A stretch of DNA of 64,000 nt from Lucifuga dentata (taxonomy: Eukaryota > Chordata > Actinopteri > Ophidiiformes > Bythitidae), in contig VXCM01002787.1 in NCBI GenBank assembly GCA_014773175.1, positions 62,001-126,000 on the forward strand. The letters run 5' to 3'. The notes below the pieces were generated by a model that saw only the letters and a program-made list of their open reading frames with translations, did no database searches and had not been told where the DNA came from. This document shows positions 21,901 to 33,366 of the stretch, in pieces. The stretch's first letter is position 1; each line of letters begins with the position of its first letter. Made by a program: the position numbers and the translations under genes.

Positions 21901-24900
21901 TTTTCCTGTTTCAACATCTATCTTGCCCTGGTTAACAAGCTCTGAATAAGGCACAATGCGAGCAGTGTGTGGGTCAATCACCCCTTGTGTTACAGTGGGA
22001 GAAGCCATAACTTCGCTTGCAATAATGTGATCCAAAAGACCCTTAGAAACTGCCTCTGTCAATGTCAGCCTGCATCCAGACTCAGGGTCTGAAATGGCTC
22101 CTGTTGATGACGCCTGGAATTTGATAGCTTCTGGATGTGATGAAGGGCAGGCTTTCCCTTGGTAGATCCACTCTAGTTCCTCCAGTCCAGGAGCAATGGA
22201 ACGATCTACCATCCCCCTATCTACAGCATCAGAAACTGACAGCCTCATTCCTGAAGCATGATGCATTATACCACCCTCAGCCACCTGCCTGGACAATATC
22301 TGATAGGCTTCTTCTGACCTAATTAACCCTTTCCGAATTGCTTGCTCCAGAGGAACAGGAGACTTAGATTGGGGGTCAATAAGTCCTTCCATCTGTAACT
22401 GTAAAGTGGCTTTAGTGAAAGCTGTTGCTGAATCTGTGTCTTTTCCTTTGTATGCCTTCTCCAGCACCAACAGTGCTTCTCTTTGTTCCTCGTCTATTAA
22501 CCCCAAGTTTGCTGCTAAAGTGACTGAGACTTTCTTATCCCTGCATAGGTCAACAATCCCTCCTGAGACCACCTGGGCCTCGAGAAGACGAGCAGCTGTG
22601 TTGGGGTCAATTAACCCTGCCTGAGCAGCCTCTTTTACCCCACAGACCTGCCTTTTCTCAACATCCACAACCCCAGCAAGAGTTTTATCAGACTTCAGTA
22701 CACTCCACATTAGGTCTTCATCTAATAATCCCTCCTGCATTACATCCTCCATTGTAAATGACTCTCCGCTACTTGCATCTAGGAAACCACCAAAAAGACC
22801 AGCCTGAGCCATTAATTTGACTGCAGTGTGCCCTGGAAGGACACCCTGGGCTACTGCCTCATCTGGAAGCAGCCTCTCCCCTTCTTCTGTCATCAAACCT
22901 CCCTGTTTGAGCTCTTGGACTAACCTCACCATCTCTGAATCCTCCTCTTTCTTCTCTACTGCTGATTCAAAGGTACCAACCATGGGTTTAGCACGCACAG
23001 AGACAGTCTCTATCAGAGGCATCTCTAGTTTGATTTCTGAAACAGACAGGGAATTCTTTACATCTGAATCATCAGATCTTGTTGAATTAATATCTTCATT
23101 TGTTTTTGTTTTCAGCGAGACAGGATCTTTCTCTGTTAACATTGGCATATCTTCATCAGATTTGAGTGGTGTTGTGACTGTTTTTCTATCCACTGCTTTT
23201 GTCGCATCTATGTTTACCGTTTGTGAAATGTCAGCATGTTGAGGGGGAATGCTACTCCCATGTCTAACACTCTCCCTGGCTACTAGCCCATCTGAATCTT
23301 GAGTTAATTCCTCTCCAAACTTTGTAGCTGAAGCTGTGACACTTTCCGCAGTGAATATATATTTCTTTTTATCTTTTACTTTTCTATCTTCACCTACACC
23401 AGTTTCTTCTTTAGTTGTGAAAGATAAATCGCTCTTAGCAATTACTGTTGGTTTGTGCTGCAATTTTTTATCAGTTCTTCCATCACAACTTTCTTCTGCG
23501 CTACCTGCAACATTCATCATAACCTTGTCAATTATTTTACTGGAAGCAACGTTGCTGCTTGATGTGATTACGTAGGAACTTTCTTCTTGTGTTCCACTCA
23601 GCCCCTCGTGCCTATCTGTGATCAAATTGCTTTCTGCATTAACCTGATTTCCAACTCCAGCAATCAGTCCAGTAGCTTTGGCCAACTCCACCAGCTTAGG
23701 CTCTAGCAGCACCAACCTTTTTCCAGAATGGGCGTCCACATAACTGTGAGTCATAAGGTGAAGCAGCAGTTTGTATTCTGCTTGTTCTTTAGGATCCATT
23801 CCATTCTTTGGTGTAACATCCCAGACAAGGGCTGTGGCAGATAATGCAGGAGGTGGGGAGGATGGAGCTGAAGAGGAGCTGGTGGAGCCCCAGCTGAAGC
23901 GGTTCAGTGATGGGGTACTTGAACATTTTATGTTGGGAAGAACATCTGGAATGTGGATGTCTTTAAGAAAACTGACCACACTGGGCTCAAGAACCTCTTC
24001 AGCAGCCAGGCCTAGAGGGATCACCTGGGTGGTTTCTGGGTTGTAAAGAGCCCCAATATGATGACGCTGTCTTAGGATGCTTCTTGCCAGCTCTGCTGAG
24101 ATTATTCCTTGTTGCAAAGCCTCAGCAATGGGCATGAGTTCTCCAGATTCAGGCCAAAGCATTCCCATAAAGGCCCAGAGAGACTCAAGGACCAGCAGAG
24201 CTAAACGAGAAGAGAGAAGGTCTCTGCGGATACTCTCGTCTACCTCCAGACGCTCTCCACTGAAAGGGTCTAGAATACCCCCATTTTGTAGCTGTCGTAC
24301 CAGCATGGTACAGGCTAAGTCTTGGTCCATTAGTCCATGACGAATAGCCTCATCAATTGTTAGTCTGTGGCCAGACCGTGGGTCAGCAATACCACCTGCG
24401 AAGAGCTGAGCTTCAAGAAGTCGAACGGTGACTTTTCGATCAATCAGACCTTCTTGGACTGCACGGAAGATACCAACCTTTCTTCCAGAACGAAGGCAGA
24501 CAATTCCTCCGGGTTGCTGTTTGACAGGGAGAAGATGGAGCCCTGATTCACTGCTAAGGACACATCGTTGCTGTAACTCATATAAGTTTAATTTTTCAGC
24601 TGTGTTTGGATCGATTAGCTCCCGATTTTGTAGCCGTGACTGGAGTTTGGCGAAAGTTTCGGGAGTCAAAAGATTCATGTCTCCTGCTTTCTCTAAACTC
24701 ATCCTCTCTCCTCGAGAATCTCTCAGGCCTCCTGTGTTCATCTGAAGCTCTAGAATACGGAGTCCCACCTCCTCTCTGATGAGCCCGTTCTCCATGGCTG
24801 CAGCTACTGGCAGCAGATTTTGTTTTTGGTCATCTGTAGACTTAGCCAAGTCCACCAAAAGCAAGGCACTTTCTAACTCAGAAAGGGATTGCCTGGTATG

Positions 24901-25104
24901 GGTGTCAATTAGGCCTTGAGTTAGACTTTGTTCCAGTGAAAGACAGAAAGGAGAGTCAGGCTGGAGGAGCCCACCCATAACGATCTGGGCCTCCAGTATT
25001 ACATGGCAGGTGTCCTGGTCAATAAGACCACGCTGGGCTGCTTGGAACACTGGGAATGTTTCCACTGTTCCCAAGTCAATAACTCCAGCGATGGCAATCT
25101 GACT
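18919..25104 (-). CDS. macf1: macf1 exon 33 in window: giant plakin-repeat exon (MACF1b type)
   Basis: 6,186 bp, 2,062 codons, phase 0 to 0, without a stop. Acceptor TTTTTGTAG, donor AAG|GTAAGA. It begins SQIAIAGVIDLGTVETFPVF. Plakin-repeat cluster 1 (about 25104-23940) has some 10 units with motifs such as GLIDRKVTVRLLEAQLFAGG. After an irregular linker, cluster 2 (about 22946-21545) has some 10-12 units (for example GLIDPNTAARLLEAQVVSGG). The remaining ~875 residues are Lys/Glu/Ser-rich, probably disordered, with basic clusters. In mammals this insert distinguishes MACF1b from MACF1a and is linked to Golgi localisation. It can be skipped in frame. Confidence 0.96.
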
Positions 25105-25504
25105 CTACAAAAAGAAAAGAAAAAAAATCTAGTTAACATTCATTCTGGTAACAATACTGATATACAGAATAGCATTTACAGCCAGAAAAATGTATAAATA
25201 CTACAAACTGTATTATTACTAATATTATTATTATTAATATTATGGTAGCAATAATAATATAATAATAATAATAAGATTATGTTAGCATCCATTTGCCATA
25301 AAAACATGACAAAAACTGTAATTACTGCAAAAACTGTAATTACTGGATGCTGACATGTTACTTAGCATTGAGAACATCACAACATAAAAATATTGTGATG
25401 TCATTTTTCCCTGTATTTTGATATCTATTCTAGATTTAAATTTGCATTAAGACTTACCACTACTCTTCTATAACAATCCCTATGCATGCAACAAAGCGAC
25501 CAGT

Positions 25505-25525
25505 AAAAAAAAAAAAAAAAAAAAA
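25505..25525. repeat. poly-A run
   Basis: Homopolymer A of 21 bp, which is poly-T on the gene strand. Confidence 0.9.
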
Positions 25526-25670
25526 TGCAGAAAAGAAAGCTCAAGAAAAGGAGACGCAAAGATACTCAAAGGAAAACAGAAACATTCAGGAGAGAAAAAA
25601 AATGTAGATGAGAGAAAGCTGAAAAAAATAATTATAAGCAACGTTAAGAGAGAAAGCGAGCACCACTTAC

Positions 25671-25685
25671 CGTATGAGCTTGTTC
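25671..25685 (-). CDS. macf1: candidate 15-nt microexon (EQAHT)
   Basis: On the gene strand an acceptor-like TGTTCCCAG is followed by 15 bases (GAA CAA GCT CAT ACG) and a perfect donor GTAAGT. It would insert five residues, EQAHT, in frame between EEEKK and SQIAIAG. Human MACF1 has a short non-homologous-looking stretch at about this junction. Only splice-site quality and phase support it. Confidence 0.35.
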
Positions 25686-27978
25686 CTGGGAACACACACT
25701 AATGGGCCAGCTTAAGGCTCGGCAGAGCGAGGCGGACAGGTGAGAAGCTGGTTGTTAGCATTCTGCATGCCACTCTTCCTTCTAACTATAGTTCTGCACT
25801 GACCTAAATCCTCCCATTGACCTAATTTAAAATGACTTAAGCATGTAAAACCAAAATGACAAACTGTGACTTTCTGGATCTGACATCTTTGAAAGGAAAG
25901 AGAGTGACAGAGTGGGCCAAACAATCACGATGGCAATATTTCACAATACATTTGATTATGACATAACATTTAAGTTGCTGTAAGCCATAGGGGTATATAT
26001 CCTTTACTAGCTATCCATCTAGAGACAGTGGGAGAGATGGCTTTCCAAAAACATCAGCAGAAACAAAGGGAAGTCAATGGATGCAAGAATGTGACTTTTA
26101 ATTTGCTCAATTAATGCACATTGTATAAACTCTTAGAGGCAAAGTGAACACATTCAGTTGAAACACTTTTCAGGAGCTTGATGCTCTTCCATGGGTAGTT
26201 CAAGGAGCATTCAGTGATGCTGCCTGTGAAAGACCACCAAGCTTGTAAAGCTTTGCAACCATACAGCTGCCATTCTAGGCCCATTTGTGTTTATTCTGCC
26301 TCTAATGTGCATTAGCTGAGCTAATTATTTTATGGATGTGTTTTCCTCTTTAAATATGCAGGATGTGCTGTAGATGACTGTTTTGCAATAAATCTTCATT
26401 GTCATGTGGGATGCATTGTATCGTGAATTACTCTATGAATCCCACCGCTAAAATTAAATTAGTAAACTATCAGGTGGAACTATAGTGTGGAATCAGACTC
26501 ATGTCTATAAATGTCCTGCCTTGATTCCATCTTTCATTCTGTTCCTTGGCTCAAAGCTGGGATGTTCTCAATTCTCCTCTGGCAGCTGTTAGTGATTTTC
26601 AAGCAAAACGCTGGTTTAAAGTTTCACACATCAATAGTATGCATTAGAACAAACAAAAACTCTCAAACACACACACTCTTGTGATCTGGACACAACATGC
26701 TCAAATGGTGAAGTGAGGGTTTTTGCATAGCTGGCCTCTGGTGCACTTAAACTCTGACCTCAATACAGTTTTAATAACATAAAAATTACCTGTACAACAA
26801 GTCACATAGAAATCAATTATGAGGTGCAGTTATTAATGCATAAAACTTATCATCAAGGATTTCTTTGAGTTCACACACATTCAATCCATTTTTGACTGTG
26901 GGGCAGAAACCTTTGATGACAAAATGTGAGCTGGTTGTGACTGTGCAAATGTATGTCATCATATGTATATGTCAAATGATGTAAACTTTATGTAGTGTAA
27001 AACATTTAAATTGTGTGGATGCATGACTTTACCACTGCATAAAGACAAGTTTTAAGTAACATGATACTATTTCATAGCTACAGTGAGGGACTATTTGTAA
27101 GCTACAGGAATGACAGTCAAATGTGATGATGTATCTCAAAAATGACTTAGCATCTGACAACACATCTACGAAAAGCACATTGTGGAGCTTTTGCCTCACT
27201 GCTAGCATGACTTGGGCAGCCCTGCACTAGTGCGACACCTCTAAAGGCCATATATTAGCCATATTAGCAGTTAAGCAAGTGTATTTTATGATGATAATGA
27301 CAATGATGATGAAGATTACAGCAACTAGGGTGGGTTTAGTTAATGATGAGTGCAGGCTTTATGGAGATGGATGTGTGATAGTGGAACATTCCATGCTAAG
27401 GCCAAATTCAGACATTGTCACCCAGTGAATTATGTTTCTTCTGTGCCCACATTTGGCATTTTCATTCCCAAGTTTTAAATTCAAAAAAATATCAATTTTG
27501 CTCAAATCTGGGCAACAGAACGTGCTTAAAAAGTAATCAGGCTCTGAAATGATTCTATTTTCTCAAACCCAGAATATCAAGGAAGGAGGTCGAAGAAAAG
27601 TGCTAAAAATACATCTGAAGACATTCAATGTCTGAATAGGGTCTTTGGTGGTTGTAAAACCAGACAGTCCATGAGTGAGATTTGAATAGTGGTGATGTCT
27701 GTCAAAAATGCACACTCTGTGAACACACAACATGCTGCACACAACATCACAATCACTCTTGCTGGCCCATACGTGAACACACTCAGCTCACAAGCATATT
27801 TATAAAGGAACCTTCAAACTGCTGCAGACAGCGTTACTTCATAATAACATTTTCCCAAGTCGCATCAGCAGCATGAGCTATTTGTTAATCTATTCATGAA
27901 ATATTTTATATGTCTTCCTCCCCAAACATTTCCCACTTTTCCCTTCCATCTCACCGTCCATCCATCCACCCCATCTAC

Positions 27979-28114
27979 CTTTTTTTCCTCCTCCTTAGCC
28001 AGTTGCTGCTCCAGCTGCTGCAGCTGCTGGGTTGAGCTGTCACACAGCTGGCTGTAGGTGGCCTTCAGCTCATCCAGCTGGGCCTCCACATGGGCGCATT
28101 CCTCTGGGGACAAT
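27979..28114 (-). CDS. macf1: macf1 exon 32 in window: spectrin-type repeat before the plakin-repeat exon
   Basis: 136 bp, completes a Lys codon, ends phase 0. It encodes LSPEECAHVEAQLDELKATY, then SQLCDSSTQQLQQLEQQLAK and EEEKK. Acceptor GTCCAG, donor AAG|GTAGAT. From here splicing may go to the plakin-repeat exon (MACF1b type) or skip it to the exon at 18829, since both junctions are phase 0. Confidence 0.93.
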
Positions 28115-28667
28115 CTGGACAGGCCGCAATTGAGGATGTTAGAGAAGATGAGGGCTGGGGGCTGGTGTGTGAATGTGTGTTGCCTTATGTGTGATTCACA
28201 CGTGGCTCCGGTTCCGTGCTTTATGTCTTAAGTGGAAGAATTTTCCAAGCCCAAAAATTTTGTTACTTGCTGTTGTTGTTTTTTTCCTAGGTTTCCACTA
28301 CAATTAGGCTCAAAACAACCTGAAAACAACCATCTGATATAATGAATATGTGAAACGAAAAAAATATATAATGATATACAACTGTAAAATGTAGGGAATT
28401 CAACTAATTCCCAGACTTTCCCTATCTTGAATAAGTTCGTCAGATTCTTTCATATTTCTGGAATTCAGAAAATGCTAAGTGTATTTCTAAGTGTGTATGT
28501 AGCAGGGTGGCTGGTCAAGAATGTACAGTGTTTTGTGTCTTTGTATGATGTGAGTCGATGTCTGTTGTTCTGTGCTTGTTTCTAGGACAGAGGTAAAGTT
28601 GTGTGTTGTGTCTGTGTGTGTATGCATGTATGTAGAATATGCATGTGCATGTGTGGTGTTAACTTAC
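28115..28667 (-). other. macf1: intron, 0.55 kb
   Basis: No exon-like content. T/G-rich near 28600-28660 on the plus strand. Confidence 0.7.
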
Positions 28668-28759
28668 TTGCTGGCCTGTTTAGACATCAGGAAGACCTGG
28701 GTGCTCCTGATGGATTCAGCTACTTCATCTTTCTTGGCTGCAAGCTGTTCACTGATGGC
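28668..28759 (-). CDS. macf1: macf1 exon 31 in window: spectrin-type repeat
   Basis: 92 bp, phase 0 in, two bases out. It encodes AISEQLAAKKDEVAESIRST then QVFLMSKQAS. The acceptor TTCTAAAG is unusual but preceded by a GT-rich tract. Donor AA|GTAAGT is a perfect consensus. Confidence 0.9.
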
Positions 28760-29105
28760 CTTTAGAACACACACAGATGAACATCATGCTTAGTGTAGAA
28801 CAACGTCCATCGTTAAGGTGCTTGAGACAAAGATGGAATGTAAACAGCCAAATTTAGACCAAATTAGACAGAAACCTAATATGCAGCAAGTGATTTGTGA
28901 TCATCAGAATTAAAATATTTATTCTAATCTTAAAAACACACACATATAACAATTATTTTACGACACACTAACAACTATTGTATTTTCACATACTGTCCTT
29001 TCAGGTTTGTAGCCACACCCTCAGGATAACATTCATTCACTGTTGGCCCTAAACAGCAAATGTGTAGCCAAAAAACAAAAACAACAGAACTCTGTTGAAC
29101 TGTAC

Positions 29106-29228
29106 CTGTTGAGCAACAAGTGATGACTCAGCATTGGGACCTCCTGTCCGTCCTTGGAGGTCTTTGACCCAGCCCAGCAGGTCTGAAACTTGGCCCACCC
29201 TGGCCTGCTTCTCTTCCTCCACCTCTTT
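29106..29228 (-). CDS. macf1: macf1 exon 30 in window: spectrin-type repeat at the end of the plakin domain
   Basis: 123 bp, 41 codons, phase 0 to 0. It encodes KEVEEEKQARVGQVSDLLGW, then VKDLQGRTGGPNAESSLVAQ and Q. Acceptor GATGCAG, donor CAG|GTACAG. Confidence 0.93.
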
Positions 29229-29448
29229 CTGCATCAAACAAAAGATGACAATGCTTGATATGTTACATCTCAAACAACTCACCTTATTTAGCCAAGTTTT
29301 GACATGTGACAAAAACATTTGTATACCCTGAAATTTGTGCCAGGTATAAATTTCAGGGTATACTGTACAAACAACTGACACATCTGCATCACAAATAAAG
29401 AGACAGATGGGGCTCATGTAAAGCAAGTGGGAATGAAACAAGTCCCAC

Positions 29449-29547
29449 CTCTTCTTCTTCTAGTCTCCTCAGTGCATCACTAATGTATTTTACATGTTGC
29501 GTTGTCAAGGTAACCAGGGCTGTGTATCTTGTGCGCAAGTCCATAAA
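29449..29547 (-). CDS. macf1: macf1 exon 29 in window: plakin domain
   Basis: 99 bp, 33 codons, phase 0 to 0. It encodes [20 protein letters not shown] then [13 protein letters not shown]. This is essentially identical to the human MACF1 sequence I remember and differs from dystonin, so it is a key assignment point. Acceptor TTCCAG, donor GAG|GTGGGA. Confidence 0.97.
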
Positions 29548-29703
29548 CTGGAAAGATCCACCCAAAAAAGAGAAGAATAGAAATTCCATATGCACAACTA
29601 CAGCCAAAGTAAAAACATTTGAAAGCACATACTAGATAATTTATTTCATTTTCAAAAAAACTGTGACATTTAGTAAAAAGTAAAATGATAACTCTCTCCA
29701 TAC

Positions 29704-29811
29704 TTCCTGAGTGATAGCGTCAGATGAAGAGTGAATCCTCCTCCTCTTGACAGTGGATTTGTGGGTAGACTCTACAAAGGCTCTGTACGTCATCAGCTGT
29801 AGTTCATAGTC
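29704..29811 (-). CDS. macf1: macf1 exon 28 in window: plakin domain
   Basis: 108 bp, 36 codons, phase 0 to 0. It encodes [20 protein letters not shown] then [16 protein letters not shown], including the [13 protein letters not shown] basic motif. Acceptor TCTGTAG, donor GAA|GTATGG. Confidence 0.95.
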
Positions 29812-29997
29812 CTACAGAAAACAGGCACAGTGGAACATGAGTAAAGAAAAAGTATTTGGGCAACCCTAATACGTAAGAGAATATTTTAGTGTTTAAAATG
29901 TAATTTTGCAGTTTGCATCCTGACACTACTTAAATGCATTCAAGTTCTGCTGATAGTTCAAAAAGTAAAAGTGGACAATTCTGTAACAGTTCCTTAC

Positions 29998-30081
29998 CTT
30001 CACTGTGGTGCAGTACTGTTTGGAATGAGTCTGACACTCATCTAGTTTGGTCTGGTTCTGTTCTATCTCAGCTACTAATGC
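29998..30081 (-). CDS. macf1: macf1 exon 27 in window: plakin domain
   Basis: 84 bp, 28 codons, phase 0 to 0. It encodes ALVAEIEQNQTKLDECQTHS then KQYCTTVK. Acceptor CCTCAG, donor AAG|GTAAGG. Confidence 0.94.
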
Positions 30082-30219
30082 CTGAGGAAAGAATTGTTCA
30101 AAAGTTAATGCATGTAGATTGCATTCATAATTAATTTTGACATCCCTTATAATAGTTCAGATTACACTCATCAATCTCCAGATCAAATACAGAATACAGA
30201 TGAAACCAGTGTAACTAAC

Positions 30220-30379
30220 TGTCTGCAGGGCCAGCTGTTCAGACAGGGCCTTGCTGTCTGTCTGTCCAGGTTGTGTGTTTTCTTGTCTCTCTGTTGTTTC
30301 TTCAATCCACTTGATCAGGTCAGAGTGGCCGTCTCTGTACTGCTGCAGGACTGAGCCCAGAGCCTCCAGATCAGTTTGT
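30220..30379 (-). CDS. macf1: macf1 exon 26 in window: plakin domain
   Basis: 160 bp, two-base phase in, phase 0 out. It encodes QTDLEALGSVLQQYRDGHSD, then LIKWIEETTERQENTQPGQT and ends ALSEQLALQT. The LIKWIEETT...PGQ.DS..LSEQL block points to MACF1 rather than dystonin. Acceptor TACCAG, donor ACA|GTTAGT. Confidence 0.95.
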
Positions 30380-30519
30380 CTGGTAAAGAAGAGACATTTA
30401 ACAAACACAAAGTTGTTCCATACAAAGAATTCAGCTCTTTATCAGTGTAATTAGGCTTGTAAAGTTGGGTTCAACTTTGTCGAGCTACTAGCATGATCAT
30501 TCTCCCTTTATCTGCTCAC

Positions 30520-30713
30520 CGAGTCTCCATCTGTCTCTTGATTCCGTTCCACCTCTCTGCCAACTGATTGCTTCTGTCCTGGTAGCGCTCCAGCTCGGGG
30601 CTGCGGTCTGGGTGGAGTTTGCTGAGCTGAGAGCCTGCCTTTTTGGCCTGGGCCACTTCTGACTGCAGAGACTGGAAGATGCCCTCTTGCTCTGTTAATT
30701 CAGCCTGCCACTT
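30520..30713 (-). CDS. macf1: macf1 exon 25 in window: plakin domain
   Basis: 194 bp, phase 0 in, two bases out. It encodes KWQAELTEQEGIFQSLQSEV, then a helix with LHPDRSPELERYQDRSNQLA and ERWNGIKRQMETR. Acceptor TCTAG, donor CG|GTGAGC. Confidence 0.93.
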
Positions 30714-30820
30714 CTAGAGAAGGATGAAAGAAAAGGCACAGAAATGAAGAATAGAACTAGGATGGTATCAATGAAATTGGATCTGGAAGGTCAATGCAAT
30801 AAATGTAATGTGTCCCTTAC

Positions 30821-30959
30821 CCCTAGTTGATCTCTAAGGTTTTTGATGGCTGCGGTATCAGCAGGAACAATATCTTCTTCACTTAGCCTGCTCTCATACT
30901 TCCTGACCTGGCTCTCTGCTTCCTCCAGGCTATGCATCAGGACATCTACTGTCTTTAAC
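30821..30959 (-). CDS. macf1: macf1 exon 24 in window: plakin domain
   Basis: 139 bp, two-base phase in, phase 0 out. It encodes LKTVDVLMHSLEEAESQVRK, then YESRLSEEDIVPADTAAIKN and LRDQLG. Acceptor CCCCAG, donor GGG|GTAAGG. Confidence 0.92.
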
Positions 30960-31116
30960 CTGGGGAAGGTGAAAGGACAAGCAGTAGTTAACAGAATATT
31001 AAAACAGAGTGCCAGTGCCAGGATAGAGTTTAAAGTTAAACAAGCCTGTAATGTATATTTCTGATTGCTATTTCTTTGGCATAATTAGAAATATTTTGGG
31101 GAGAAAGGCTACAAAC

Positions 31117-31295
31117 TTTTGTAGGAAGACAGACGAGAGGTTGTGCAGTTTGTCTGTCTTCTCCACCGCCTCGCTGAGCTCAGAGCGAAGGAGAGGAACA
31201 CTGGAGGACGATGGCTTTTCCTCAAAAAAACTGACACAGCGGCGAGAGACATCACCCAAACTAGAGCGCAGGGCATCCAGCTCTGACTGGAGCTT
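31117..31295 (-). CDS. macf1: macf1 exon 23 in window: plakin domain
   Basis: 179 bp, phase 0 in, two bases out. It encodes KLQSELDALRSSLGDVSRRC, then VSFFEEKPSSSSVPLLRSEL and a helix ending LSSVFLQ. The PSSSSVP.LRSEL motif is diagnostic. The donor AA|GTTTGT is weak but is the only choice that preserves the K-LKTVDV junction. Confidence 0.9.
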
Positions 31296-31631
31296 CTGAA
31301 CAAGAAAGAGATTGTTTAAGCTGTGAACTAATAAAAAAAAGTGTGGCGATAAGACCTGAACTACAAAACACCACCAGATAGTAACCCGCACCGCCTCTTC
31401 TTGGGGCAGTTACAAGAAACCTGTTTGGCCCATAACTATAAAGTCATTATCATTAGCTTGAATAACAATAATCACCTTCTGATCAGTTATTTGCAATCTA
31501 ATTATTTTTAAATAAAATATTTTAAAGCTTGTATATTAAAACAATAGTATTTCAAGCTATATGATTAATTGATCAAACTATGTGAAGGGTGTTGTTCCCG
31601 GTTGTGACCAGCAGATGGGGCTCAAACTGAC

Positions 31632-31798
31632 CTCTTGCTCTGCAATCTGGACGATGCTGTCAGCACTGTCACCTAACAGGCTGCTGGAGGGAGGAGTCTG
31701 GATTCCCCACATCAGTTTCTTCTCAGCCTCATCCAGACGCAGCCTGATGTCATGAAGCTCTGACAGGTAGGAGCAAGAGACCGACTCATCCTTCTCCA
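31632..31798 (-). CDS. macf1: macf1 exon 22 in window: plakin domain
   Basis: 167 bp, one-base phase in, phase 0 out. It encodes EKDESVSCSYLSELHDIRLR then LDEAEKKLMWGIQTPPSSSL and ends DSIVQIAEQE. The acceptor CACCTAG follows a (CT)n tract. Donor GAG|GTCAGT. Confidence 0.93.
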
Positions 31799-32269
31799 CT
31801 AGGTGAGAGAGAGAGAGAGAGAGAGAGCTCAAAATTATTTCAGGTATGCAGTGCAAAAGTATACCTTAAGTATAGGCTATTGTTTTTATTATAGACTAGC
31901 TGCATACATCAAGCAATTTTATTTAAAATATAGTTTCCCTGAGATCATTAAAGTGACTATGTTATAGCGCAAATCCATTTAGAAGTTTTCAACAATGAGT
32001 TTTATTGAACATGTGCTTGCATTGGAACACTCTATAGCCTTTCATATTTTGCTACCAATCCGATATACACATAGATTTATAGGCTAATGGCTATAGGCTA
32101 AAGTGTATAATGGTCTGCAGAGACCAGGTTTAGAAAAACATAGGGCTATGGTATGCAATATGCAATTGAGGCTTTTACTGTTATCATCATTTGTCAGAGA
32201 TAAAGAATTTTACACACACACACACACTCCATTGGTATATATCGTATATATGTCTCTCTCCAGCCCTAC
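31799..32269 (-). other. macf1: intron, 0.47 kb
   Basis: Carries a short (GA)n at 31803-31826, which is (CT)n on the gene strand at the following acceptor. Nothing coding is seen. Confidence 0.7.
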
Positions 32270-32453
32270 CTGTCTCCATGTTGAGCAGCAGATCCTGGCA
32301 GTGCTGCCGTGCCTCCTCAACATCCCTCTCCAGCTCTCGTCTCTCAGCTGGGGTAAACAGGGAACTCTCTCTACTATCAGACAGGAAGTCTGCTAGCTGG
32401 GCCTCCAGGTGATCCAGGATCTGCTGCCGCTCAGATGGAGACTGACCACGAAC
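32270..32453 (-). CDS. macf1: macf1 exon 21 in window: plakin domain
   Basis: 184 bp, phase 0 in, one base out. It encodes VRGQSPSERQQILDHLEAQL, then ADFLSDSRESSLFTPAERRE and a helix ending LLLNMET. It aligns with the DFLQDSRDS.LFS block. Acceptor CATCAG, donor G|GTAGGG. Confidence 0.94.
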
Positions 32454-32700
32454 CTGATGGGAGAGATGGAGGGAGCAGAGAGAATAGATGAGTTCAGAAC
32501 AGAAAGAAAGAGCAGAACAGATGACAGAATGGAGTAAAGAAAGGAGAAAGGAATAAAACACAATGCCACAAAAAAAGAGTATAACAGAAAAAAATTAGCA
32601 TCTGTCTGTAAGTACCTCCTTGTCAAAGTTAACATTAGAATGTAGTCAACGTCTAACAAACCAAACCTACACCCACAGAGAAACACATAATGTGTCTCAC

Positions 32701-32827
32701 CATGTCCAGGTTCCATGCATAGACAGTCCTGATGTCTTTGAGCAGGTAGTGCCAGGAAACCACACTCTTCATGTTAACATGGAGCTGATGCCACAGAGAC
32801 ATAACCTTCTGGTACAACTGCTCCATC
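32701..32827 (-). CDS. macf1: macf1 exon 20 in window: plakin domain after SH3
   Basis: 127 bp, starts with the last base of an Arg codon, ends phase 0. It encodes MEQLYQKVMSLWHQLHVNMK, then SVVSWHYLLKDIRTVYAWNL and DM, matching the conserved YQKV..LWHQLHVN region. Acceptor TATACAG, donor ATG|GTGAGA. Confidence 0.95.
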
Positions 32828-32833
32828 CTGTAT

Positions 32834-32877
<44 letters not shown>
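32834..32877. repeat. (CA)n microsatellite upstream of an acceptor
   Basis: About 44 bp of CA. On the gene strand it is (GT)n ending a few bases before the acceptor of the exon at 32827. Confidence 0.95.
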
Positions 32878-32880
<3 letters not shown>

Positions 32881-33211
32881 AAGAATAGCAATGGAATAAG
32901 GGGGAGTACATAACAGCACATCCAAAACTTTATGAAATTCTGACATGAATAATTTCTGAAATGTCATATCCACTGGGAGAAATGACAGACTGACAAAACT
33001 ACTGACAGGCACGCAAATAAAATAAATTATGATACTCAAAAACTGTCCACCCTCTGATGACAAAAAAAACAACTCCATCGATTGAATCCTCCAGTTCCCA
33101 GTGGATGTGACTTCTTGCATGAATTGAAGCACCAGCTTCCCAACTGTCATTATCCCAAAACAGTTTGCTCTCAGGTTGTTCTCTGTGTTTTGTTTCCAAT
33201 AAGAGCTTCAC

Positions 33212-33366
33212 CTGCTGGCTGTGTCGATGGCCTCCTGGTTTGGAGGAGGGATGGTGAAACACACCGAGGGGACCATGGCTTCGTTCCCAGTGGGACTGAT
33301 CACCTTCCACTTGGTCCTCTGAGAGTTGTCCTCCAGCACACACTCTTCTCCTCGGCTTATTGTGAT
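33212..33366 (-). CDS. macf1: macf1 exon 19 in window: SH3 domain
   Basis: 155 bp, phase 0 in, two bases out. It encodes [20 protein letters not shown], then [20 protein letters not shown] and [12 protein letters not shown], the near-invariant SH3 core of plakins that sits inside the spectrin-repeat array. Acceptor TTTTCAG, donor AG|GTGAAG. Confidence 0.97.

Larger units (their letters stand above)
25105..27978 (-). other. macf1: intron, 2.9 kb, upstream of the plakin-repeat exon
   Basis: AT-rich. It holds a candidate 15-nt microexon (25671-25685) and a poly-A run at 25505-25525. No other exon-like block is seen. Confidence 0.65.

Noticed and set aside
19535..24745. Multiple plus-strand open frames opposite the plakin-repeat exon
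   Set aside because: They are antisense shadows of a 6-kb coding exon; codon composition and homology belong to the minus strand.
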